64,000 nt of DNA, taken from assembly GCF_009832905.1 (NCBI RefSeq), contig NZ_CP047135.1, positions 2,272,001 to 2,336,000 of the forward strand, read 5' to 3'. Source of the DNA: Stenotrophomonas sp. 364. GTDB lineage: Bacteria; Pseudomonadota; Gammaproteobacteria; Xanthomonadales; Xanthomonadaceae. The translations under genes and the position numbers were made by a program. Shown here one piece after another: positions 55,702-64,000 of the stretch (positions within the stretch are counted from its first letter, which is position 1; every line of letters begins with the position of its first letter). The notes beneath the pieces were generated by a model that did not search any database, was not told the origin of the DNA, and saw nothing but the letters and a program-made list of their open reading frames with translations.

Positions 55702-58253
55702 GGGGTGATCAACAGGGTCACGGGGCTGTCCTTGGACAGCGCCCGCACGGAGACAGCGGACTGCTCGATTTCTACAGTCACGCCGGTGAGTACATTGCGA
55801 TAGCGGCCGGGCGGAACGCGCACCCGCGCGCCGCCCCAGAAATGGGCCGGCGTAGCCACCGTGGCGCGCGCAGCCGGCCCGGCGCTGGTGCCGATGGCCG
55901 CCACCAGCACAAGCGTGGTGCCGCCATGGGTGCGCGCACAGGCAAGCACCTTCGCTGGCGCGGTAGTGGGCAAGGCCACGTAGTGCCCCTCGGCGAACAG
56001 CGCCGGCACCGTGCGGCGCAGGTGCAGCAGCTGGCGTACCAGTCGCGCCTTCAGCGCACCGTCGTGCCACTGCAGCAGCAGCGCCTGCCAGGGGCGCGGG
56101 TCGCAGACCCAGCGACGGCGCTGCGGGTAATCCACCGGCCGCCGGTTGTCCGGGTCTACCAGCGACAGATCCCAGCCTTCACCGCCCTGGTACAGATCGG
56201 GCAGGCCCGGCACCGTCAGGCGAAGCGCCGTCTGTGCCAGGCTCAGTCGCGCCCCGGCCGGTGCGAGGCGGCTCACCACGGCACGCAGCGCGTGCCGCAG
56301 CGGTGCGGCGGCAGGCGCCCGCAGCAGTGCCTCGAGCACAGCGGCGGCACGCGCCTCGTAGGCGTCGTCAGGGTCACTCCAGCTGCTGCGCAGGCCGGCC
56401 TCGCGCAGTGCCTTGCGCTGCCATTGCTGCAGCCGTTCAACGAACTCCCCTGCCGTGTCCGCCCCGTCCACCGGCCATGCCGCCACCAGGGTCTGCCACA
56501 GCAGTTGGCGGTCGACAGGATGCAGCGCAGCGGCCCCCACCGGCCGCGCCAGGCGCTCCAGGCGCTGAACGCGGCGTTGCCACCACTGTGGCCAGCGGGT
56601 CAGCAGCGCCAGGCGCATCCGGGCATCCTCCCCGCGCTTGTGATCATGGGTTGCCGTGGCGAGCAACGCACGCGGGTAGCGCCGCCCGCGCGCTGCGGCC
56701 AGCACATGGAAGTCAGCCGCCGACAGCACCGGTTTGGCCGGATGGGTGCCTACTTCGTTGCGCGACAGCGGGGTGGCAAGCCGGTAGAAGCTGCAATCCT
56801 CCACCGCCTTGGCGTTGAGCGGTGCGCTCAACAGCTGGAACTGCTGCCGCAGGCGCACGCACTGGGCCGCCAATGCAGGCCGATGCGGATGCGCGGTTTC
56901 CGGCACGTACAGCAGCCAGTCCAGAATCTGGTCGATGGCCGCCTGCTCTGCCGGCGAGGCGCCGGCGCGGGCGGCGTGCGCTGCCTGGCGCCACCAGGCG
57001 CTGTCCGCGGCGGTCGCCGGGCCATCGTCCAGGTAGCTGCGATATACAGGGAAGTGGACGAGCAACCGCGTCGCCGCCGCGGCCAGCAGCGGTTGGCCAA
57101 GTTCAACCACGGCACCGCCTGCCTCGGCCGCCGTTGCCACCAGCAACGCCACCAGCGCGTCGAACTCGGCGCGCAGGCCATGCTGGAGCACCTCACGGCG
57201 CGCGGCCTGCTCAACCTGGGCCATGTCGTGTACATCATCGGTGTCGTTGCGCCACTGCTCGAGCAGCCGCGCGCCGCCGGCGGCGTCATGCATCACGCCG
57301 GCGACCTGGTCCATGAAGTCGTACCCGGTGCTGCCATCGCACGCCCAGCCGGGCGGCAGGGTTTCCTCCGGCCCAAGGATCTTCTCGACCCACAGACAAA
57401 GGGCGCCGGGTGACAGACCCCGCGACACCCCTGCCACGTCCAGCGCCGTGCGCAGGCGCTGCAGGTAGGTACCAGGGCCGCGCAGGCCGTCCACATGGTC
57501 CACCCGGACGCCGTCGATCACGCCCTGCGCGGCCAGCCGCAACGGCAGCGCGTGGACCGCATCGAATACCTCGTCGCGCTCGACCTGCAATGCCGCCAGC
57601 GACGCAATGGTAAAGAAGCGGCGGTAGTTGATCTGCGTGTCGCCGCTGCGCCACCAGGCCAATTGGTACGCCTGGGCGTCCAGCAGCGCCGCCAGCGCTG
57701 CGGCGTCCATGCCGGGCCGGGCCTCGGCCTGAGTCTGCGCCGCAAGCGGGTAGCGCTGGCCGTGCACGACCAGCCCGGCAACGCCGTCGGCATCGCGCTG
57801 TATCGCGACCTCGCCCGCCGCGATCGCGGCCGGCAGCGGTTGCCCCAGCACCGGCAGCCACAGCTTGCCGCCCCGGCCGGGCGCACGCCAGTTGATATCG
57901 AACCAGTCGGCGTGGCGGCTGTGGTGCCCATTGGCCAGTACATCGGCCCACCACGGGTTGGCCGGGTGGGCGGCCACGTGGTTGGGGACGATATCCAGCA
58001 CCAGCCCCATGCCGTGACCACGCGCGGCCGCGGCCAGCGCCTGCAGCGCCGGCTCGCCGCCAAGCGCGGGGTTGACGACGGTCGGGTCGATCACATCGTA
58101 CCCGTGGGTCGACCCGTCCACCGCGCGTGCAATCGGCGACAGGTACAGGTGGCTGATGCCCAGGTCGGCGTAGTAGTCCAGCTGCGCGCGCGCATCATCA
58201 AAGGTGAATCCAGCATGCAGCTGCAGGCGTACGGTGGCGCGGAAAGGCACCAT
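55698..58253 (-). CDS. treY: maltooligosyl trehalose synthase
   Basis: 851 residues from ATG 58253, one base after the malQ stop. GH13 features: LDYYADLGISHLYLSPIARA, GLVLDIVPNHVA, the catalytic Asp in GVRVDHVDGLRGPGTYL, Glu in VEKILGPEETLPPGW and LAFA-type end LTVPGLPDLYQGGEGWDLSL with VDPDNRRPVDY, a TreY hallmark. It converts the reducing-end glucose pair of a malto-oligosaccharide into a trehalosyl unit; TreZ then releases trehalose. Confidence 0.95.
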   Translation of the reverse strand: MVPFRATVRLQLHAGFTFDDARAQLDYYADLGISHLYLSPIARAVDGSTHGYDVIDPTVVNPALGGEPALQALAAAARGHGMGLVLDIVPNHVAAHPANPWWADVLANGHHSRHADWFDINWRAPGRGGKLWLPVLGQPLPAAIAAGEVAIQRDADGVAGLVVHGQRYPLAAQTQAEARPGMDAAALAALLDAQAYQLAWWRSGDTQINYRRFFTIASLAALQVERDEVFDAVHALPLRLAAQGVIDGVRVDHVDGLRGPGTYLQRLRTALDVAGVSRGLSPGALCLWVEKILGPEETLPPGWACDGSTGYDFMDQVAGVMHDAAGGARLLEQWRNDTDDVHDMAQVEQAARREVLQHGLRAEFDALVALLVATAAEAGGAVVELGQPLLAAAATRLLVHFPVYRSYLDDGPATAADSAWWRQAAHAARAGASPAEQAAIDQILDWLLYVPETAHPHRPALAAQCVRLRQQFQLLSAPLNAKAVEDCSFYRLATPLSRNEVGTHPAKPVLSAADFHVLAAARGRRYPRALLATATHDHKRGEDARMRLALLTRWPQWWQRRVQRLERLARPVGAAALHPVDRQLLWQTLVAAWPVDGADTAGEFVERLQQWQRKALREAGLRSSWSDPDDAYEARAAAVLEALLRAPAAAPLRHALRAVVSRLAPAGARLSLAQTALRLTVPGLPDLYQGGEGWDLSLVDPDNRRPVDYPQRRRWVCDPRPWQALLLQWHDGALKARLVRQLLHLRRTVPALFAEGHYVALPTTAPAKVLACARTHGGTTLVLVAAIGTSAGPAARATVATPAHFWGGARVRVPPGRYRNVLTGVTVEIEQSAVSVRALSKDSPVTLLITP

Positions 58254-58254
58254 G

Positions 58255-60156
58255 TCAGTGCGCCACGTCGCGCGCGCCGGCGAAGCACCGCAGCGAAGCG
58301 TGCAGCACGCGGCGTGGCAGCGGCTGCGGCAGGCGGTGGCGCCAGTTCGGGTATACGGCCACCGTGCCCGGCAGGTTCACCTGCTCACGCAACGCCAGTG
58401 CGTCCTCCACCGGCAGCAGCGCCAGAGGCGCGGGACCCGCCGCCACGTGGGCCATCGCAGCCATGCGCAGATCGTCAGCCGCCGCACCCTCGCCTCCCAC
58501 TGTGTGCGCCAGCCGCGCCACATCACGCTGCCGTTGCTGCACCGCCAATCGGGTCGCTTCAGCGGTGGCGTATCCCAGCCGTGCGCGCACGGCGATGTCC
58601 TCACCGCGCTGCCATCCGGCCAGGGTCGGCAGGTCGTGGGTGCCGGTGGTGGCCACCGCCACCGACCGCCATCGGTTCGGCGGCAGGAATGCGCCGTCGG
58701 CGTCGCGTGCGAACGCCAGCACGTCCATGCCCATCACCCCGCGTTCGGCCAGCGCCTGGCGGATACCGTCGGGCACTACGCCCAGGTCTTCGCCGATCAC
58801 GATGCAGCGATGACGCCATGACTCCAGCGCGAGCAGGTTCAGCAGGTCTTCCAGCGGATACTGCAGGTAGGCGCCGGTGTCGGACGCAGCGCCTTGCGGC
58901 ACCACCCACAGACGCTGCAGGCCCAGTATATGGTCGATGCGCACCCCGCCCCGGTCGCGCATGACCGCGCGCAGCAGCGCGATGAACGGCGAAAAGCCGG
59001 TCCGGTGCAGGCCGTCGGGGGAATAGCTGGTCACGCCCCACACTTGGCCCTGCGGCGCAAACGCGTCCGGCGGAGCGCCCAGCACAAGTCCGCGCAACGC
59101 AGTGTCGCCAGCGGCCGCGGCCTCGGCGCCATGCGGATCGAAGCCCACCGCAAGGTCGGCGATCAGCCCCAGCGCCATGCCCTGCCGGCGTGCCCGGTGC
59201 TGCACGCTGGCCCAGCTGTCGTGCGATACCCACTGCGCCAGGCACTGCAGCGCGGGGTCTGGCGGGTCCAACGCAGGGGCGTTGAAGCCGGCGAACTGCA
59301 TCAATGTCGCGCCCCCATCCTGCCGAAAGCGATCGAATGCCCGGTGCACCGACTCTGGCGCGTGCTGCAGCTGGCGCTGCCAATGTGCCAACCGGGCCCA
59401 CTTCAGCGCCGCCGAGCCGGCCCAGTCGATCAGCCCATCCGACGCGGGTGCCGGTTGCCATTGGCTGGCATCGTCGTCGCCCGTCCAGGCAGGCGGCGCG
59501 GTGTACACCGGTTCGAGAAAGCGTCGATCCGAGGGCGAATAGGGGCTGAAGCCATGGCCGATCCTGCCCGCTGCGTGCAGCGGGCTCAGCGCCAGCGCAT
59601 CGCCGCCTGCGGCGCCGATCCGACGGCACCACGCTGCAGCCCCGCGGCTGTCGCCGATACCCGCATCCGTTGGCGAACGGCCGGCGTACACCTGCAGGCT
59701 TGCTCCCCAGCATCGCGGCTGGGCGCTTCCAGTGGCGTCGGCGACGCTGAAGCAACGCGCCGGCGCGATCGCGACCGCGTGCTCCTCTTCGCCCACGCGC
59801 AGCGTCCAGTACCCCGGGCGCTCGGGGCATTGCCAGCGGCCATCGGGCTGCCGGCGGGCCGACACGGTGTTGCCCGTTTCGTCACACCATTGCGCCACGC
59901 CTGCACCGGCAGGCCCAAGCATGACCGCGGCACCCGCCCGCGCGGTACGCAGCTGCGGTCGGGCCTGCCCCTCCAGACAGCGCTGCAGGCTGTCCTGTCG
60001 CTGTGCGGCGGTTGCAGCGGGCCAGTCCAGCGCTGCCAACACGGCCAGTAGACTGGGGGCATCCACAGTGCGGGCGTTGCCGTCCACGTCGTGCCAGTGC
60101 ACCCGCACGCCGGCTGCGTTGGCCAATGCATACAGGTCAGGCGCGAGCGCGGTCAT
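58255..60156 (-). CDS. malQ: 4-alpha-glucanotransferase
   Basis: 633 residues from ATG 60156, overlapping the treZ stop as ATGA. GH77 features: nucleophile Asp in VRIDHILGLQRLWVVP, Glu in VIGEDLGVVPDGIRQALAE and Asp in ATTGTHDLPTLAGW. An N-terminal extra domain (residues 1-140) resembles that of the long MalQ form of gammaproteobacteria. It transfers maltodextrin segments and so keeps chain lengths suited to TreY and GlgX. Confidence 0.93.
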   Translation of the reverse strand: MTALAPDLYALANAAGVRVHWHDVDGNARTVDAPSLLAVLAALDWPAATAAQRQDSLQRCLEGQARPQLRTARAGAAVMLGPAGAGVAQWCDETGNTVSARRQPDGRWQCPERPGYWTLRVGEEEHAVAIAPARCFSVADATGSAQPRCWGASLQVYAGRSPTDAGIGDSRGAAAWCRRIGAAGGDALALSPLHAAGRIGHGFSPYSPSDRRFLEPVYTAPPAWTGDDDASQWQPAPASDGLIDWAGSAALKWARLAHWQRQLQHAPESVHRAFDRFRQDGGATLMQFAGFNAPALDPPDPALQCLAQWVSHDSWASVQHRARRQGMALGLIADLAVGFDPHGAEAAAAGDTALRGLVLGAPPDAFAPQGQVWGVTSYSPDGLHRTGFSPFIALLRAVMRDRGGVRIDHILGLQRLWVVPQGAASDTGAYLQYPLEDLLNLLALESWRHRCIVIGEDLGVVPDGIRQALAERGVMGMDVLAFARDADGAFLPPNRWRSVAVATTGTHDLPTLAGWQRGEDIAVRARLGYATAEATRLAVQQRQRDVARLAHTVGGEGAAADDLRMAAMAHVAAGPAPLALLPVEDALALREQVNLPGTVAVYPNWRHRLPQPLPRRVLHASLRCFAGARDVAH

Positions 60157-61892
60157 TGCGCCACCCACCGCACCAGCATCGCGCCGGGCGCGAGCATCCC
60201 GGTAGCATCCACGTCACCCAGGGCAAGCACGGTGTCGCCGTCCGGCAGCGATGCAGCCACCCTGCCGGTGCCCAGATTGAATGCCAGCCACCATTGCCCG
60301 CCGGGCAACTGCCACCCCGCGCGCACGGCATGATCGGCCAGCACCGCAGCGCCCAGGCTGCGCGCCTGCGCTGTGCCGTCGGCCAGGTAGCGACGGCGCA
60401 GGGCCAGGTTGGCCTGGAATGTCCCAAGCCAGGCGTTATCCGCCAATGCGTCCGGTGGCGGCAGCGGGCAGCGCGAGGCCTCGAAGGTTTCCAACGCGTT
60501 CGGGTCGGGGATCGACGCACGCGCGTGCGGGTTGGCGAACGCGGCGAAATGGCTGAATTCGGCGCGCCGGCCGTCGCGCACCGCAGCATCCAGGGGCGGC
60601 GGGAAGTCGGTGAAGAACAGGAACGGCTCGCGCGCACCCCAGGGCTCGCCCATGAAGAACAGCGGAATCATCGGCGTCAGCGCCGTCAGCGCCTGCGCAA
60701 CCTGCAGGCGCGCTGGCGCCACCGATACCTGCAACCGGTCGCCAAACGCGCGGTTGCCGATCTGGTCATGGTTCTGCGCAAACACCACAAAGTGGTCCGG
60801 CGACAACCCGCCACTGGGTTCGCCGCGTGGATGCCCGCGCCGGGTAATCTCGCCCTGCCAGGCAAAGCCCTCCGACAACACCCGCGCCAGGCGGGCCGCC
60901 GGAGCGGCGGCAAAATCGGCGTAGTAACCCTCGTGCTCACCGGTCAGCACCACGTGCAATGCGTTGTGGAAGTCGTCGTTCCACTGCGCGGCGTACCCCT
61001 GGTCCAGTAGCGAGGCCGCGTTGTTCTCGTTCTCCACCACCAGGTAGACCGGGTGGCGCGGGCCGTCGTCATGAATGGCCTCGCGCAGCGTCTGCAGGAA
61101 CGTTTGCGGGTGGATGGCGTGCACCGCGTCCAGGCGCAGGCCATCGAAACGGTAGTCGCGCAGCCACATCAGCGCATTCTCGATGAAGTAGCGCTGTACC
61201 CACGGCTGCCGGAAGTCGATGGCCGCGCCCCACGGCGTGCGCAGGTCCTCGCGGAAGAAGGCCGGCGCATAGGCGGCCAGATGGTTGCCTTCCGGCCCGA
61301 AATGATTGAACACCACGTCAAGCAGGACCAACATGCGCAGCGCGTGCGCCGCGTCCACCAGCGATTTGAGTTCATCGGGACTGCCGTAGACCGACGTGGG
61401 CGCATACGGCAGCACGCCGTCGTAGCCCCAGTTGCGGCTGCCGGCGAAGGTTGCCAGCGGCATCAGCTGGAGCGCGGTGATGCCCATGGCCGCCAATGCA
61501 GGCAGTTGGGCTTCCAGCGCGCGGTATCCGCCCACCGCGCCCACGTGCACCTCGTACAGCACCGCCTCGGACCAGGCCCGTCCTGCTCCGCCGGTGGTGC
61601 GCCAGGCATAGGCGTCCTCATCGGGGATCGCGCTGGCACCTTGGACACCTTCGGGCTGCCACCGCGACGCCGGATCAGGCACGCTCAGGGTGCCGTCCAT
61701 GCAGTAGCGGTAGCGCATGCCAGGCGCGCAGGCGTGCACGCAGACATGGCAGCCGTCCCCCTCCTCCAGCATCGGCAGCACCTTGCCTTCCAGTATCAGC
61801 GCCACGCTGCCTGCTGCCGGTGCCCACACGCGGAATTCATACGTACCGTCCTCCTGTCGCCACGCGCCCAGACGGCGCCGCACAGGCGTCAT
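60153..61892 (-). CDS. treZ: malto-oligosyltrehalose trehalohydrolase
   Basis: 579 residues from ATG 61892, overlapping the glgB stop as ATGA. An N-terminal CBM48 domain ([17 protein letters not shown]) is followed by GH13: [36 protein letters not shown], nucleophile Asp in [12 protein letters not shown], Glu in LVVENENNA and Asp in [17 protein letters not shown]. It cleaves the terminal trehalosyl linkage made by TreY, giving free trehalose. Confidence 0.95.
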   Translation of the reverse strand: MTPVRRRLGAWRQEDGTYEFRVWAPAAGSVALILEGKVLPMLEEGDGCHVCVHACAPGMRYRYCMDGTLSVPDPASRWQPEGVQGASAIPDEDAYAWRTTGGAGRAWSEAVLYEVHVGAVGGYRALEAQLPALAAMGITALQLMPLATFAGSRNWGYDGVLPYAPTSVYGSPDELKSLVDAAHALRMLVLLDVVFNHFGPEGNHLAAYAPAFFREDLRTPWGAAIDFRQPWVQRYFIENALMWLRDYRFDGLRLDAVHAIHPQTFLQTLREAIHDDGPRHPVYLVVENENNAASLLDQGYAAQWNDDFHNALHVVLTGEHEGYYADFAAAPAARLARVLSEGFAWQGEITRRGHPRGEPSGGLSPDHFVVFAQNHDQIGNRAFGDRLQVSVAPARLQVAQALTALTPMIPLFFMGEPWGAREPFLFFTDFPPPLDAAVRDGRRAEFSHFAAFANPHARASIPDPNALETFEASRCPLPPPDALADNAWLGTFQANLALRRRYLADGTAQARSLGAAVLADHAVRAGWQLPGGQWWLAFNLGTGRVAASLPDGDTVLALGDVDATGMLAPGAMLVRWVAQ

Positions 61893-64000
61893 TCCATGAC
61901 CTGCAGGTAAAGCGTGGACAGCGGCGGCAGCGTCAGTTCGAGCGACTGGGCATGGCCGTGCATCGCCACGGGCACGGTGTGTACCTGCCCATGGTTACCC
62001 ACGTCGCTGCCGCCATAGAAGTGGCTGTCGCTGTTGAACACCTCGCGCCAGTGGCCGCCATGCGGCACACCCACCCGATAGCCGTGGCGGGCCACCGGCG
62101 TGAAATTGCTCACCGCCAGCAAGGCTCCTGCCGAACCGCGCACGTCGTGGCGGATGAAGGCCAGCACACTGTTGACGTGGTCATCGCCCACGCTCCATTC
62201 AAACCCCGCCTCACTGCGGTTGCCGTGCCGCAGCGACGGCAGGTTCTGCAGCAACCGGTTCAGATCCGTCACCAGCCGCGCCACCCCGGCATGTGCCGGA
62301 TCGGCGGCCAGTGCCCAATCCAGTTCAGCGTCGTGGTTCCACTCGCGGGTCTGGGCAAACTCCCCTCCCATGAAGAGGAGTTTGCTGCCCGGATGCGCCC
62401 ACATGAAGCCCAGGTACGCGCGCAGGTTGGCCAGCTGCTGCCAACGGTCGCCTGGCATCTTGCCCAGCAGCGATCCCTTGCCGTGCACCACTTCATCATG
62501 CGACAGCGGCAGCACGAACTGCTCGGAAAACGCGTACATCGCGCTGAAGGTCATTTCGCTGTGATGGTGAGACCGGTGAATCGGATCGCGCTGCAGGTAA
62601 CTCAGGGTGTCGTGCATCCACCCCATGTTCCACTTGTGCGAGAACCCCAGGCCGCCATCGGCTGCCGGTGCGGTGACGCCCGGCCACGAGGTCGACTCTT
62701 CGGCGATCACCAGCACGCCGGGGTAACCGGTGGCGATGGCGGTGTTCAGCGTGCGCAGGAAATCGACCGCTTCCAGGTTCTCGCGCCCGCCGTGCACGTT
62801 GGGAATCCACTGGCCGTCTTCACGGCTGTAGTCGCGGTAGAGCATCGAGGCCACCGCGTCCACGCGCAGCCCGTCGATATGGAAACGATCGATCCACTCC
62901 AGCGCGCTGCCGACCAGGAAGCCCACCACTTCCTTGCGACCGAAGTTGTAGATGAGCGTGTTCCAGTCCGGATGGACCCCCTGGCGGGGGTCATCGTGTT
63001 CGTACAGTCCGGTGCCATCGAACCGTTGCATGCCATGCGCATCGGACGGAAAGTGAGCGCCCACCCAGTCCACGATCACGCCCAGCCCGCGCTGGTGGCA
63101 GCGGTCCACGAAGCGCGCGAAGCCCTCCGGATCGCCATGCCGTGCGGTGGGCGCATACAGGCCCAGTGGCTGGTAGCCCCACGACCCACCGAACGGGTGC
63201 TCGTTCACCGGCAGCAGTTCAATGTGGGTGAAGCCCAGCGCCTTCACATACGGAATGAGCGCGTCGGCCAGCTGGTCCCAGTCCAGCACGCTGCCATCCT
63301 CGCCCCGCCGCCAGGAGCCGGCGTGTACCTCGTAGATGGAGATGGCGCCTGCATCGGCACGCGCACGTGCGTTCATCCAGTCCCCGTCCTGCCAGGCATG
63401 GTCCGCAGTCGATCCCACCACCGACGCCGTGCCCGGCAGTACTTCGCATTGACGGGCCATGGGGTCGGCCTTGTGGGTCAGGCGCGTGCCGTCGGCCGCG
63501 GTGATCTCGTACTTGTAGCACGCGCCCGCGGCAACGCGCGGCAGGAAGATCTCCCACACGCCGGCCTCGTGCCGCAGACGCATCGGATGGCGGCGGCCAT
63601 CCCAGTCATTGAAGTCGCCCACCACGGCCACGCGCCGTGCATTGGGCGCCCACACCGCAAAGCGCACGCCCTCCACGCCCTGGTCAGCCCGCACCTGCGC
63701 GCCCAATGCGGCACGGATACTGTGCGGGTCGCCGGAGACGATGCCCGCCAGCAGTCCGTCGCCGAGCTGGGTCCCGAAACTGTACGCATCTTCGATCTCT
63801 TCCTGGCGCGTGCCCCAGTCCACCCGCAGCACGGCAATGCCCTCACCTTCGACGACCGCGTCGAACACGCCCTCGCCCTGCGCAGCCATGGGCTGCCAGC
63901 GGCCCGCCCGGTCGCGCCGCTGCACCGCGTGCGCGCCGGGAAACAGCGCACGCAACCGCCACACGCCCGACGCGTCGCGATGCGGTCCCAGCAACAAAAA
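61889..64000 (-). CDS. glgB: 1,4-alpha-glucan branching enzyme (5' partial at window edge)
   Basis: 703 residues are visible; the frame is open to base 64000, so only the first few dozen residues are missing (E. coli GlgB has 728). CBM48 and N-domains ([20 protein letters not shown]) precede the GH13 barrel: TAADHAWQ-like linker, [19 protein letters not shown], nucleophile Asp in [16 protein letters not shown], Glu in [11 protein letters not shown] and [14 protein letters not shown]. It forms alpha-1,6 branches in glycogen. It is the first gene seen of the operon with treZ, malQ, treY, DUF2934 and glgX. Confidence 0.96.
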   Translation of the reverse strand, partial: FLLLGPHRDASGVWRLRALFPGAHAVQRRDRAGRWQPMAAQGEGVFDAVVEGEGIAVLRVDWGTRQEEIEDAYSFGTQLGDGLLAGIVSGDPHSIRAALGAQVRADQGVEGVRFAVWAPNARRVAVVGDFNDWDGRRHPMRLRHEAGVWEIFLPRVAAGACYKYEITAADGTRLTHKADPMARQCEVLPGTASVVGSTADHAWQDGDWMNARARADAGAISIYEVHAGSWRRGEDGSVLDWDQLADALIPYVKALGFTHIELLPVNEHPFGGSWGYQPLGLYAPTARHGDPEGFARFVDRCHQRGLGVIVDWVGAHFPSDAHGMQRFDGTGLYEHDDPRQGVHPDWNTLIYNFGRKEVVGFLVGSALEWIDRFHIDGLRVDAVASMLYRDYSREDGQWIPNVHGGRENLEAVDFLRTLNTAIATGYPGVLVIAEESTSWPGVTAPAADGGLGFSHKWNMGWMHDTLSYLQRDPIHRSHHHSEMTFSAMYAFSEQFVLPLSHDEVVHGKGSLLGKMPGDRWQQLANLRAYLGFMWAHPGSKLLFMGGEFAQTREWNHDAELDWALAADPAHAGVARLVTDLNRLLQNLPSLRHGNRSEAGFEWSVGDDHVNSVLAFIRHDVRGSAGALLAVSNFTPVARHGYRVGVPHGGHWREVFNSDSHFYGGSDVGNHGQVHTVPVAMHGHAQSLELTLPPLSTLYLQVME

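Noticed and set aside
61889..64000. glgB as a truncated pseudogene
   Set aside because: The frame is open to the window edge; the missing N-terminus is simply outside the window.

Overview
The window is 64 kb of very GC-rich gammaproteobacterial chromosome. The gene set points to Xanthomonadaceae, most likely Stenotrophomonas: divergent ppsR/ppsA, tadA with mntR, class III PHA synthase, PspC and DUF1249 proteins, and many GTAG-headed REP palindromes that include the form typical of Stenotrophomonas. This placement is inference from sequence features, not a database result. Genes are tightly packed with many 1-4 bp stop/start overlaps. I see no rRNA, tRNA, CRISPR array, prophage or classical IS element.

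Layout. 1-671: 3' end of an autotransporter. 814-5167: soluble chemoreceptor with twin PAS domains and a multi-PAS diguanylate cyclase. 5394-13367: tex, small proteins, a PHA synthase operon (phaE-phaC-DUF5329), pssA and a methyltransferase; a small cluster of DnaA-box-like 9-mers lies between the last two. 13420-17894: Nudix hydrolase, DUF1249 protein, and the PEP synthase regulator and PEP synthase genes, divergently arranged. 17959-19771: a REP-associated tyrosine transposase (RAYT) between two REP arrays. 19789-23603: an Old Yellow Enzyme, EcsC-like protein, orn, tadA and mntR. 23717-32378: a signalling block with a giant hybrid kinase, CheR, stand-alone CheB, a receiver-kinase, a divergent PAS kinase with its receiver, and a GAF protein. 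32630-39774: MFS exporter, dispanin-like protein, helicase IV, DUF4124 protein, hydrolase and an unknown protein. 39786-46285: lhr and xth, with a divergent SRAP-fold protein that has lost its catalytic residues. 46390-47770: a receiver and a CDF transporter. 47784-53200: a stressosome operon (rsbR-rsbS-rsbT-SpoIIE phosphatase-kinase-hybrid kinase). 53414-64000: the glycogen/trehalose operon glgB-treZ-malQ-treY-DUF2934-glgX, with glgB running off the right edge.

How parts work together. PEP synthase is controlled post-translationally by PpsR. The last operon can remodel alpha-glucan and release trehalose through TreY and TreZ, while GlgX and MalQ recycle the maltodextrins. The stressosome has the RsbR/S scaffold, RsbT kinase and a phosphatase but no sigma factor, and passes directly into two histidine kinases. 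lhr, xth and the SRAP-like gene form a neighbourhood that could concern abasic or uracil-containing DNA.

The most unusual observations are the catalytically degenerate SRAP protein beside xth and lhr, the REP arrays with orientation-specific compensatory stem pairs and a REP-supplied stop codon for the RAYT, and the stressosome coupled to two-component kinases.
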